A DNA stretch of 31,297 nucleotides from Pelargonium cotyledonis (taxonomy: Eukaryota; Streptophyta; Magnoliopsida; Geraniales; Geraniaceae), in the NCBI GenBank assembly GCA_036897625.1, contig JAYMTA010000327.1, positions 1-31,297 of the forward strand, in the 5' to 3' direction. Within the stretch, counting starts at the first letter, position 1. Each line of letters begins with the position of its first letter. Positions 1 to 11,600 of this stretch are shown here, piece by piece. The notes under the pieces are model-generated. The model was not told the origin of the DNA. It saw only the letters and a list, made by a program, of their open reading frames with translations, and searched no databases. The position numbers and the translations under genes were made by a program.

Positions 1-235
1 TTTTTTCCCATGTCATCCATTCGTCGACGTGGCAACGCAGCTTGGCGTGGCAGGACGAGTTGGCATCTGCGCTGACGTGGCAGTCACAAATCGGCTACAG
101 CGGGCCATTTGGACTTTTTTTTGCAAAAAAAAATGGTAAAATAAAGGTTGAGAACTAGGCAAAACCCTAATTGAGGGCTAAATCTAAAATACGGGTAATT
201 TCAATGAGTCTTGTAGTATTTTACCCTAAAAATGA
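1..235. repeat. Terminal part of a dispersed plant repeat, cut by the window edge
   Basis: This stretch is GC-richer than what follows and has GACGTGGCA-type words at about 29, 44 and 74. After them come runs of T and A and a TTGAGAACTAGGCAAAACCC segment. On the minus strand it reads as text ending in TGCCACGTCAGC, a layout often seen at the ends of non-autonomous plant DNA transposons. The other end lies outside the window, so terminal inverted repeats and a target duplication cannot be tested. The family is unknown. Confidence 0.4.
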
Positions 236-500
236 ATATATATTTTTTTTTATTTATCTAAAAAAATATCATTATTATTATTATTTTGTCCAATCAAAAT
301 ATTAACTTTTTATTTGTTTATGATGAAAATTTTATTATTTTATTATTAAACAATTAGTGAAATCATAGTATTAACTTTTTAATCGAGCATATCATAATCA
401 TTCTAATGAATCATAATTATTCTAATGAGATTATGTGTCAATAATGAGACCCACATTTATTAACTTTTTTTTTTTAGAGGTTAACCATGCCCTAAAAAGA
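236..500. other. AT-rich intergenic spacer, no feature seen
   Basis: The sequence is very AT-rich with short A and T runs. I see no gene, RNA or clear repeat. It is the distal upstream region of the gene that begins at 732. Confidence 0.6.
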
Positions 501-574
501 AATGAATCTCCAAAATCTGCGGAAATGGAACGTTGGATACACAAAAATTCAAAATTCAATTTCAAAATTCAGCG

Positions 575-585
575 TCCAACGGTCA
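575..585 (+). promoter_or_regulatory. MSA (mitosis-specific activator) element
   Basis: TCCAACGGTCA matches the plant MSA consensus YCYAACGGYYA at every position. It lies 147 bp upstream of the start codon at 732. MSA elements bind three-repeat MYB (MYB3R) factors and drive G2/M expression. A one-mismatch version (CCCGACGGTAA) lies at 700-710, possibly within the transcribed leader. The match is seen directly; activity is inferred. Confidence 0.5.
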
Positions 586-731
586 AATAATCTAGGGCTC
601 ACATTAATTACCGATAGATCGCCCCTACTTCAAATCCTCCTCCCTGTCCAGAAAGCAGCAGCAGCAGCTACGCAGTTCAAGTCAGAGCCTTGATCAGTGC
701 CCGACGGTAACAGCATTTTTCGTGTTGAGAG

Positions 732-3524
732 ATGGATTTCCACAGCCTCACTAGGAGACAGCTCCAATGTCTGTGCAAGAAGAACAAGATCCCAGCCAAC
801 ATCACCAATCTCGCCATGGCCGATGCTCTATCTGCTCTTCAACATGTATTTCCGCTTCTAATTTCCTTAATTCTTTTTGTTTTTTTGTTCATTTCAGCCA
901 ATTTGATTGGAGAATCGAGCTGATATTTGTTTCATTTCTACAATTTTCTATTGAATCGAATTGAGTGTTTAAATCCAGATCTGGATGAATTTATGAATTA
1001 TGGTTGCTTTTTTTTTTTTTAATGAATCGAGGGTTTAAATCGTACTGATGGTATCTGGTATATGAGTGGATATATTTCACTGAATTGTGCATATTTGTGC
1101 ATATTTCCATGGATTAATAGTGTGTAGTGCTTAATTAGGTGGGTGTTTGGAGGGTTTATATTCAGATTTTGAATGCTTTTGATTCGTACTGTGTTTTGCT
1201 GCTTAGAAATCAGAAGAAGGATGAGAGAATTAGGAGCATTTGAGTTGTTCATTTTTGCCAATCAGATTGGGTGATTTTGTATCTTGTACAATTTTTACAT
1301 TGGCATCTGAGTTCATCTGTTGAGAAATTAATGATAATTATACATTGTGTTTGATTGTTGAGGATTTGAATGAGCTTACACTCTTGATTTAATGCTCTTG
1401 ACAATCATTGTATATTAGGTGAAAGGACTGGAAGAATTGATGAATCCTTCGAATTCTGATGCCCCACAATCTCCAGCCAGGGTCATTGAAAGCAGGACCT
1501 CAGCCGTAAGAAAAACCATCAGAGAGGTTAAAGTGTCACAACCCTTAACCCAGTCCCGTCGAACTAGAAGAACTGTTGGAAAAGATGACGAGGAGAACAA
1601 AGATGCTAATGTTCTCAAAACTCCAGCAATGCCCAGTACCAGAAGGAGGGAACCCACAGCTTCAGCTTGCCTGAGTTTGAATGCCCAGATGAAGGACTGT
1701 GAGAATGAAGGGGAAATTGTTGGTCAAGTGAAGAACAATTTGCCTCAAACACCAGCAATGGCAACCAGCCGGAGAAGAGCACCCACTGCTGCATCAGCAT
1801 CAGTGCAGCGAGTATACAGCACAAGGCGATCGGTAAAGTTGTTGGAGACAACCATGGCTGAGTTGAGCTTGAATGTGGAAGGAAAATCCAAAGCTGAAAA
1901 TCTAGATGAGCCATCAAAAGAGAGCTCTGAAGTACCAGATGTGGTACAAGAAGTTGAGATGAAAGATGACACAATTGGTATATAAGTTTGATTAATTGCT
2001 AACAAATAATGTTTATTTGCTCAGCATTCCGCCAATCAAGGTTATATATTCTGATGTTGGTGGTTAAATGTTGCAGAATCTGATATGATCACGCTGGGGG
2101 AAATGGATAATATCTCTGTTACAAATGAAACCCAAGATAATATGCAAGATCAGTCAAATGTTTGTTTGCTTCATATCACTGAGAAGAATGAAAAGGGTAT
2201 GCTTCATTTTGGTTGGTATTCTTTAAGACATAATCTTATTTTAAAAGGGTTCTATACTTAATCTTTCTCTATATTTGGTGTTCTTTGCCTAGCAGTAGAT
2301 GATGAAGTTCTTGTTACTGAAGTTTCTTCCGAAGCTAACAATCTTGAGGTTTTGGATGAGGTTTCCTCTGTGAAACCCTCTCTGCCTGAAGAAACTGAGG
2401 ATTTAGTGAAGTCAGATTCTGTTGAGTCCATTCAGTTGTCTCTAAATGCCTCCGACGATCAAGGTGAATATCTAGACGAGGTGTGTGAAAACCTAGTAGG
2501 CCGAGAATCTAATGTTGATGTGGGAGAGGAGGATGATGAGCATGGTGAACCTGATGCTGAAATAGAATCTGTCAATGAAGAAGAAAAGGTTGACTGTAGT
2601 AGCAAGGTAACAGATGAGAATCCTTCCGACAAACTTGAGCAGTCTCTAGGTTTTTCTGAAGACATGAAAGACTCAAATTCCGATGAAGAAGAAAAGGATG
2701 ATGGTAGCAAGGTTTCAGATGAGAAAGCTTCTGACATAGCATATGATGCAACAGCTTTTCCAGATGATGATTCAAATTTGAACTTTGACTTGGAAGTGGA
2801 AGTTTCGGATTCAGAAAACAGGAATGATGAATTGTTTGATGTCCCTGTGATGGAGGCAGATATATCTGCCAAGAAGAAGGCTCCCAAATGCAACCAAACA
2901 AAGCAAACAAGTCCTCTAGTTGAAGTTTATATAATGGAGGAAGCAGAGTTTGGTGTGTCATCAGTGAAGACTCCAAATTCCACAAAGCGAACACCTTTTC
3001 GTGCTCAGCTATCTGGCGATCAAGTCAGTGGCGCAACTGAGAAGATGCCATTGGCAGATGATGATGCCCCACTTCCATATCAGTTTCCTCGTCCGAGTCA
3101 AGCAACACCAAAAAAATCTTCATCCAAGAAACAGGAAACAACTCAAAAGATGATGCCACTGCTTTCGGACGACAAGGAGAACATTGAAAGCAACAACAGG
3201 AAAGTGGATAGTAAGGAGAATGAGATTAATATTGTAAATGATCCGGATAGGATGAGTATGAGGCAATTGAAAAAGATGCTGAAAGAGCTTACATTAAACA
3301 AAAAAGGTGGAGATAAAATTACTACTGTGGTGAGTATGCATATTATTTCTCTTTGTTACTTGACTTTTTCCCCTATTTTCTTTAAAGCCTTTGATGGTAA
3401 TGCAACTGCTTTATACTAACAATGCTCCATGTTAAATCAGTCGCAGCAAGGCGGGAAGATGAGAGTTCCCTTGCAGATTTTGTCGGATAATCAAATGGCG
3501 ACTGCTGAATCAGGGAAGAACTGA
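732..3524 (+). CDS. SAP-like, KEN-box acidic protein of unknown function (5 exons, 636 aa)
   Basis: The coding exons are 732-845, 1419-1977, 2077-2196, 2296-3329 and 3441-3524. All introns are GT-AG and the frame is kept throughout. The N-terminus (about residues 1-38, with LTRRQLQCLCKKNKIPAN and MADALSAL) resembles a SAP-type helix-turn-helix that could bind nucleic acid. Residues about 106-118 and 149-161 repeat a TPAM...RRR.PT motif, and STRRSVKLLE follows at 172. The middle (about 270-470) is very acidic. The C-terminal part has basic T-P motifs (TPFR at 497, TPKK at 535), KEN boxes at 558 and 571, and a conserved-looking segment RMSMRQLKKMLKELT. There is no signal peptide or membrane segment, so a nuclear protein is likely. 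I recognise the N-terminus and STRR motif as those of an uncharacterised plant family, but cannot name it. The start at 732 is chosen because the SAP-like segment follows immediately. Confidence 0.85.
2291..2298 (+). other. NAGNAG tandem splice acceptor (exon 4)
   Basis: The acceptor reads TAGCAG, so exon 4 may start at 2293 or 2296. Both choices keep the frame and differ by one alanine codon. The annotation uses 2296. Confidence 0.5.
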
Positions 3525-3800
3525 GGGCTTAAAGTTGCAGTGGGAAGATATCGAGTAGAGTGTGGAACCACTTTTCGTGGTTTAGTAACGTTTGTTTGCA
3601 AAATCTGATTGTCAGTGGGATCAAAACCTTGGATTGACTCCATCCTTGTTTGTTCTCTTTACATAGTTTTCTTTATAACTTTACTGTTTGTTTACTTGCT
3701 CAAACCTTGGTGAGATGCTCATTGCCCAAAGTTCTATCTGTAATGAATTGTGACTGCAATATAGAAATCTCTTATTTATTATTTTGTCCCTGATGAAGCA
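3525..3800 (+). other. Probable 3' UTR of the SAP-like gene
   Basis: T-rich sequence follows the stop codon at 3522-3524. An AATGAA word at about 3742 and a following AT-rich stretch could serve as plant polyadenylation signals. No precise end can be given. Confidence 0.4.
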
Positions 3801-3889
3801 TCAATTTCTGCGTGGTTAGGTGCGTATTTTTGTCTCAAAACAAATAATGTAACCAAATTACATAAGTTCTCAAATTTTGGAATAACTCG

Positions 3890-4360
3890 GTTGTGGCTCC
3901 TTAGGCGGCGGTTGGATTTTTGTATCCTAGTGGTCGTATCTCGCATGACAGTAATACCGTAGGGAATCTAGGGAGGTGGTGATTGATTTCGTTTGTGGCG
4001 ACTAGGTTTCGGCAAGTGGTGGTTGTTAAGGAGGCGGCAACGGAAGGTGTAGGGTATCGATATCATCATCAGAGATTGCGGGTATGGCAGAAATTAGTCC
4101 GGGTTCGCAAAGAGTAGCGGTTGCAGTGGAAGGTGTGGATAGTGGCTCGCGGGGTAAAATCAGGTCGGGGTCGACTGGTAGCAGGTGTTCTGATTCAGTA
4201 TAATTTGGAGAAAGTCCGGCAGCGTTCGGCATTGGTTTAATGGTTTGGCAGACTTGGGGAAGATAGACTTGCCTCATGCTGTGGTTTGATTTTCGGGTGC
4301 CCCATTGGGTTATATATATGGCTTCTTACCTCTCAAAGAGAGATTGACCGTATTTTGATC
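3890..4360 (+). repeat. GC-richer dispersed repeat fragment
   Basis: This island is rich in G and CGG words and is set in AT-rich spacer. Its part at about 4210-4275 (AAAGTCCGGCAGCGTTCGGC, then AGACTTGCCTCA) closely resembles 21775-21830. The two copies are thus related dispersed repeats. The short minus-strand reading frame at 4026-4277 is not supported as a gene. Confidence 0.5.
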
Positions 4361-5400
4361 GAGTTGTTTTTCGTTTTATATCTTTCTCTTAGTTGTTTAT
4401 ACTCCACATAAATGTAATAGGATAGCTCATATGTTAACCAGAGCCTCCTCAGTTGCCAATGAGATTACTGGTTGGGAGGGTAGTGATTGTCCAGGTGATA
4501 TATTGGATGTTGTACTGTGTGATCTTCTAAATTAATGGAAGTATATCTTTAAAATAAATAATAAAAAAATTGGAATAATTTTATTGCTTTATAACTTAAA
4601 TGACATTTTTGCCCTTCACAATTGTTTTTGTTTGTTTAACACAATTCTCTACTATTGTTTAATACGTCAAATTCTTTCTATAAATCTCGACAAACACTAA
4701 CACCATAAAATAATTCATAAACTAATTTACGTTAATGGTGTATTTGGAAATCAATATTTGATTTGAAATGTTAAATTTAAGTCAAATAAAATTTTTGAGA
4801 ACTCCAAGAATTTGAATTTAAAAAATTCAATAGCATTCAAAACATATTTAAAACATGAGATTTCAATTTTCAAATCAAATCTATATTACCAAACACAACC
4901 TAAAATTCATTGACTAAATTAAGTAAAGTCAAACTAATCAATTTTCATCAAATTAATTTCAAATAACACATTACTGAAATAGTGAAGCCTATAGGTAATG
5001 TAAGGGAACCTCCCTACGTTTTCGAGAAATATAACAGAAAGCTATTTGATGTTGCATAAAAATGCCCCCTTCCAACAGCTCTAAAAAAACAACCAGCTAG
5101 AAAGAGCATCACCTCACCATGATCAACCTTACCTCTTTCCCGAGTTATTGACATGTCACATATTTCCGACTCTAAGTAGAGTTACCTAACAAACACTCCC
5201 TACTGTGAGAAACGTGATGAAAAAGATAAGTGATCGATAACATTATTGTCAACCTAACTCAAAAGCGGGTCAACTCCTGAGGCACGTATTGAGATAAAGA
5301 ATAACAGACATGTGAAGAATAAGTTTGTAATTTTTTTTTTAACTAGGTAAGAAAATAAGTTTCTAAAATTTTGATCCAAATGGCAAAAGTGGAACATTTT
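4361..5400. other. AT-rich intergenic spacer between convergent genes
   Basis: I see no coding or RNA gene here. The right-hand end, up to about 5400, probably lies just beyond the 3' end of the minus-strand corepressor gene. Confidence 0.5.
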
Positions 5401-5688
5401 CAAAAGAAATATATATCTATAAATTAAAAATCCTCCTGATGGCAAGCAAAGTAACCAACCATATTCTTCAAATACTTGCTGGTTAGCATTCTCATACAGC
5501 AAAACAACCAAAGAAGAGATTTACAACAAATATAAACAAGCCAGGATTTGAAGCAATTGATTACCGACAGCGCAAAAAAAAATGAACGTATAATGGCTGT
5601 AACTAGAAGAAGAAAAGAAAAAGTGCACCTCAATCTCCCTAAAATCCTCTTGGCACACCTGTTTATGTATGCAGCAGCCCCATCACCT
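5400..5688 (-). other. Probable 3' UTR of the TOPLESS-related gene
   Basis: Read on the minus strand, the sequence after the stop codon at 5691-5689 is T-rich with TTTTGCTGTATGAG-like words typical of plant 3' ends. The cleavage site is not certain. Confidence 0.4.
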
Positions 5689-8600
5689 TCACCTAGACGA
5701 CGGGAGTTCTGATTGTTGACCGCTAAGGGAAGGGTTCGATGAATTTGAAGGAAGTGGTCCGTTATCTTGAGAGTTAGGGGGTCCACCCCACTTCAGATCC
5801 ACATCAGATGGCTCAACTACATGCACTCCGCCGTCAGTCATGCCAAGTGCTATCTGGTTGGGCTCCGACGGATGAGCTGCTATCACTGATGGATACACAA
5901 CGTTGCTGCACACAAGATTTTCGTCAATGTGGTACGTCAAAGTAGATTGCAAAGCATACCACACTACTTTTGGAATTTGAATAAAATAAATGTCAAAACT
6001 CCCTACTTACCCCCCGGAAAACGAAGGTATGTATGCAGAAGGTGCTATTCGACATCTTAGCCGGAGGCTATCCGCATCAAATACTCCAACAGCACCATCA
6101 CAAAAACCAGCATAAACCAGTAAACCATCACAGGAATATATTGCACTTGAGATGGGAGCAGTGAGCGTCTCTTTTGGAGACCACTGCAAAATGGCAAAAC
6201 GTAAATTAGAGATGAGCATGTAGCATATGGGCTTAACTGCTATAAATTTACAATTTTATATTATAATGACACAAGCTCTTACAACACATTACATGTAACC
6301 AACAATCTTTTCTGGTGCATATATTTCAGTTTAACTACTAAGTAATATCAAACAGAAATATCACAATGCCATGAATAGATATCTTTCGGTAGAAGAACAA
6401 TGAGCTACATGCCCACTGCTTACCAAACTCATAATAATGTCATTCACAAAATCATTGTAAATAGTAATTTTCCAAATTTATTACAGTTTTATAATATTTT
6501 ACTGATGACATGATACATGAAAATAAGATCCACAAGCATCAGGCCATTGGCTTCTGAAATTTGAACTTGTACATATTGAGATATAGTGACAAAAGTACTG
6601 AAGTGGAGAACTTACTGAGCGCAAACATTCAAGCTTGCTGTCAAATACTGAAATTTGACTTTCATGGACAACCAACAAATGTGTTTGATCATTATGGAAC
6701 TGTACTCTTGTTTCTCCAGCCAATGGGGATTGTCGGCCAGGCGGTGCTTGTATGAACCTTGCTTTCCTTTTCTCCCATCCATCAATGCTCCACACACACA
6801 ACTGTAACTCAAAAACCCCAAATTAAGCTATCATGCTGAACATTAAACTTCTAACCAAAATATACAAGACAATAGTAATAATAGAGACAATTCTTACACA
6901 CATAACCAAATCCAATAACAGCAGTTGCAAAGCCAAAAGGCATGTTTACGTTTGATGAGTCATGAGTGAACTAGAGTACTAAACGTTCTACTCCCTAAAT
7001 GCCTTGACACAATGCTTCAGCCTTCATAAATAGTGTCATATGGCTTTTCTTATGGATACTTTCAAGCTAAAAATTCATCTTGCTCGGGAGCATTCAGTCT
7101 CACAGCAAACACATTATGGCAATCTTATATGCGAAGAGTTCACCCAAATCTTACAAGCGTTTGCAACTTAAAGACAACAACAATCCCTGCTAACCAACCA
7201 TCGTTGTTTATAGTATGAACTTCATTTAATGGATTCTTTAAGGCATAAATGATGAATTCAGCAAATATCTCACGGTGCCATTAAATGTGAGTAGATCTAA
7301 TTCTTATGAAGAGTCACAACTCAAAGAGAATAGGAAATAACTAAATTTCAGTCTCATTCTAAAACTATGACTTATTCTGTGTAGCTCGGGTAAACTCTTT
7401 TTAGTGTTACTGAGAGTTGGCAGAATGTGGTTCAAATCAAAGAACAAAGAAATCCTAAATCAAGCAAAAAGAGATCCATTTGAAATCCTTGTTTCAGCTC
7501 CACCTTGAAATCCCGAGATCCTTCAACTTTATAACCCCCCATAGAGCTAATTGTTAAAATATGAAACTGTTCTAATACCACATCTCCACACTTTGCTTTC
7601 ATATTGCAACCTTTATAACATAGAGATTTTCAAATTCCCATCACCTCTACAGGTCTACACTAGATTTGAATTTTGAATGGTACAGATATATTTCAAACAG
7701 GATATAAATCTTACACCAACAGTAAATTCTAGTTAAGAATATCTTCGTAAGTATTGTTTTTCAGCTGCAGAGAGACACCCCTTACATATTTAACACTGAT
7801 AAAATATAATGGTCAAAGACAGCCATGTCAATGGAGATATCAAACTTTTTAAGGGTTCAGGCATTAAGTCACAACTCACAACAGAATGCATAAGCTATTC
7901 TCTGACACTGGTATGTAATGTCCAATCAGTCACTAACCTGTGCGTCTGCCCCTGAAGAGACAAGCATGTTCAGAGTTTGGGAAAATGCAAGCCCGGTAAT
8001 ACGACTTTGGTGGCCCTTGAGTTTGGTTTTGACCTGCGAAAATTAGTGAATGTAAAGTATGCTTCCTTGTCAGCATAACACAAAATCTCAAAATGACCAA
8101 ATTGTGCATTCTTCAATTATTTAAACAGTTCTAACACTCATGAACCGAGATGATAACCAAGAAAATAACAAAGATGATAGCAGTTCTCTCGTACACACAT
8201 TCCCACATAAGAAAATAACTAACATGATCCCCTCATTTTTTTTCCTCTCAATAAGTTTTTAAAAAGCACCCCATTTGTTTCCACCGATGGGGAGTCTGGA
8301 TAGGGTCATTAATGCATGCAGCCTTTCCCTACTTTTACTCGAACCACAACCTATATCAAGAAGACAAACAAATAACAATTCTTTACAACTCTGTCAAATA
8401 ATTATCTTGACAGCCCAGGATTTCACATAGAATAATAGTTTATACATTATGAAAATACTATACGCAAATTAATCCTAATTTGTGACTGTAATATATCAAC
8501 ACACAGATCCGTTGACACCCATACTGTTTGTCACACAACAGCTAAACTTCAGAAGAAACAAACTTTGAAAGGATGAACATGGATAAAGTGATCAACAGTT

Positions 8601-11600
8601 ATCAGAAAATGCAGGATGTCATTCTTCTCTGCACATATCAACACAAATATAGACAGCTGCAAAGGAACAAAGAGATCTTGAATAAAAAGATTGTAGTCAA
8701 AAGAGTTCCCTCACCTCATCAACTCTGACATTGTATATTTGAATAGTAGAATCGTCCATGCCTATTGCAATAATATTATTATCTTGTGGATGGAATGCCA
8801 AGAAGGTGGCTGCCGGAGGTGGGGACATAAATGTAGTCATAACCTGAGCAGCAGCCAGCAGTTACTCAGTTAAATCCCTCAATGGCAAACATTATTTCGT
8901 AACAGAACAGTTATCATGGGGAAAAAAACTATACTTATCTAGAACAATCATAAGCAACAAACTATTAACAAACCTTAAATGTCATCATGTTGAACAAAGA
9001 GATCTTCCCACCAGATGCAGACATAACATATGAATCATTTTTGGATAATGCAATGCATGCAGAAGATTCTTCTGCTGGTTTTGTGTCACTTATGTCATTA
9101 GTCATGAGTGTTCCACTCGGTGGTTGCCACAAGTGGGGCGCTACATATGCAGTGGCCTGCAAAATTCAACAACTAAAGCTACTAATAACACTAAAAACGA
9201 GTGAAAGGAAGAGAACTAAAATGAAAAGATGCAAAACAAACCTTCCCAGTAGGATTTCTTTCACTACGCTGCCATTTCCAAAGTTTGTGAACAGCATTGG
9301 ACGCAAGCGCCAACAATGCTAGGCCAGAGTTTGTGTAGATCAGTCTCACAACCTGTAATTTATTATTTATTTTCCTCAATTTCATCAATAAAAGAAAAGG
9401 TATGGGACAGAAGATATGCACATGTGACTTTATATAGTAAGCTTTCAGTGTTATTTTTTCGAAATCAATTGTTCTTATAAAAAATTGAGCATACATATTG
9501 ACTTGAGACAGAGTATGTGCAGCACAGTTGTATGTTGCGCATTTAACAATAAAGAAAACACTTATCTCAGTTATCATGTCATCGCTCTCTAACATTAATG
9601 GATCGCTTAATCTGAATAGTTATTTACTGGATTAACTCACACAGTGGTACACTAGCACATGCACAAATTACTGACAACTCTCTCCATGCACATGTCCATG
9701 TCAGAGCATCTGACTTTTTCGCTCAAGGGAGAACAGAAAATAGAGTTTCATATATGCACCCAGTACTCCCTCAAAAAAATAGAGAGTAAATTAAATACCA
9801 AGGAATTGGCATTGAGCCCATTAACATTACTTAACTTCGTCATTATATGCTTTATTCACCCCACCTTTAGCCTGGTAACTAAAAGATAAATACGAAATAT
9901 TGCACGTGTGTGTATATATATAGGTATTGGAACCAGCAACCATATAATATGCTACATAGCCTCAGTCATTTTCCCAACGCCCTTGGTCATAATAGTCTTC
10001 AATATAGTTGTGTACCCACTAATATGTAAAGGTCTAATGGAGGAAATGCACAAAGGAAATTGGGGATGGGAAGATGACTGGTGAGATAGATGGTTTTATT
10101 AAATAGTTTGTCATAGAACTTAAAGGTAGAGAAAGTGTTGTAAGAGTATCTTCTCATTCTTGTTTTGCTCAAATCAAATTTCAGAAGATAGCCTTTAAAC
10201 TGATCATTGTATATCATTGTACATTGTTTGCAAAATTAAAGCACTGATTATCAAAGCCAATGCATGTTACACATTTTTCAAGGGTCTTATCCTGTGCAAT
10301 AGTTGAACTTGCACAGGTAAGACAGATCTTTAAATTAATAATGTTCAATATATTGAACCCACATTTACACTAAAGTGAATAATTAAATACGCAAGTAATT
10401 CTAAGTGAAGTGGTGTTTCATGTAGCAACTTGTAAAAAACACATACCTTGCTAGCTGTTAACAAGTCAGGCAGTCTCAGGGCCTTCAGCTGAGAAGGATC
10501 TACTATATCAGGAAATTTCCAGGTCCTAACTTTGTCAACATCATCTGAAATTCTTGGTTTAACATCAACAAGCCTGCTGCTATCTATGGTACTCTGCACA
10601 ACCCAATATGAACTTAAGAATCCAGGTAACACTAATAATTGCATGACATTCTAAAGTTACACTTACAAGATTACTGATAGATACGGCAGGCGGCATTCGA
10701 TCAGGACGCTCCATGGTTGGAGCACCGGCATTTGAAACATTGGCGACTGGTCCTAGTGAACTTACAATCAAAGGCTGCAAAGGGGTTTTATACAGAGAGA
10801 TTAGATGTGACAAACCACAATAGATGAACCTTCCACGTCATAAGTCAACCACAATTTCGTGGCATATACCTGTAGAAGATATACAGTTTTAAACAGATTG
10901 CTCCTACATTAGTATTACACTCCAAAAGAGAAATTATTGTCATTGTGAACTTATAAGCCTCCTGATTATCACAATACCATTATGCCTTGACTCTTGAACA
11001 AATAACAGAAACGGATGTAACAAATTTTATAACCAAAGCATCCAATAAAAACCTAAGATGGTTTTTCATAATCAGCTAAACAAAATTCAAGAAATAGATA
11101 CTATATACTTCCTCTTCTTAGAAAGGTCGCTTAGCAGATCAAACAAACATTTAAAACCTGAAAATAAATTGCAGAACCACCTTAGAGTTAATGGGTTCAG
11201 ATGGACCTCGACTTTTCTCCATAGCCCTGCTTTCAAACATCCTTATCAATCGCAAACCATCATTGTTCACTAGGACTTTGATACCATTATCACTTGTAGT
11301 AACAGCCAACAATGAACCTTCCTTGTTGAACCTCAGTCTAGGACTAGCCTGAAAAGAGTACAATTGAGAACATAAGGTGGGTTCCCCAGTCTTAAGTTAA
11401 ATGGCTTGAGAAAGTAAGTCAATGACTACTAACAGGAAGCCCGCCATCTGCATCAACTGCCGTCAACATATTAGTATTATCCATATCCCAGAACTTAATC
11501 TGAAATTCATCTCCAGCAGCTAAGAATCGGTTCCTTGTTGTGTCAAACTGAACAACCCCTAAAGAACGTTTCCTGAAACCAGAATATGTTCGCTTGATAG

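Noticed and set aside
502-693. 63-codon frame upstream of the SAP-like gene as a separate gene
   Set aside because: It lies across the promoter and leader, contains the MSA motif and has no recognisable domain. At most its 3' part is a uORF.
2459-2994. Long minus-strand reading frames opposite exon 4 of the SAP-like gene
   Set aside because: They are Ser- and Leu-rich shadows of an acidic coding exon whose plus-strand frame is joined by good splice sites.
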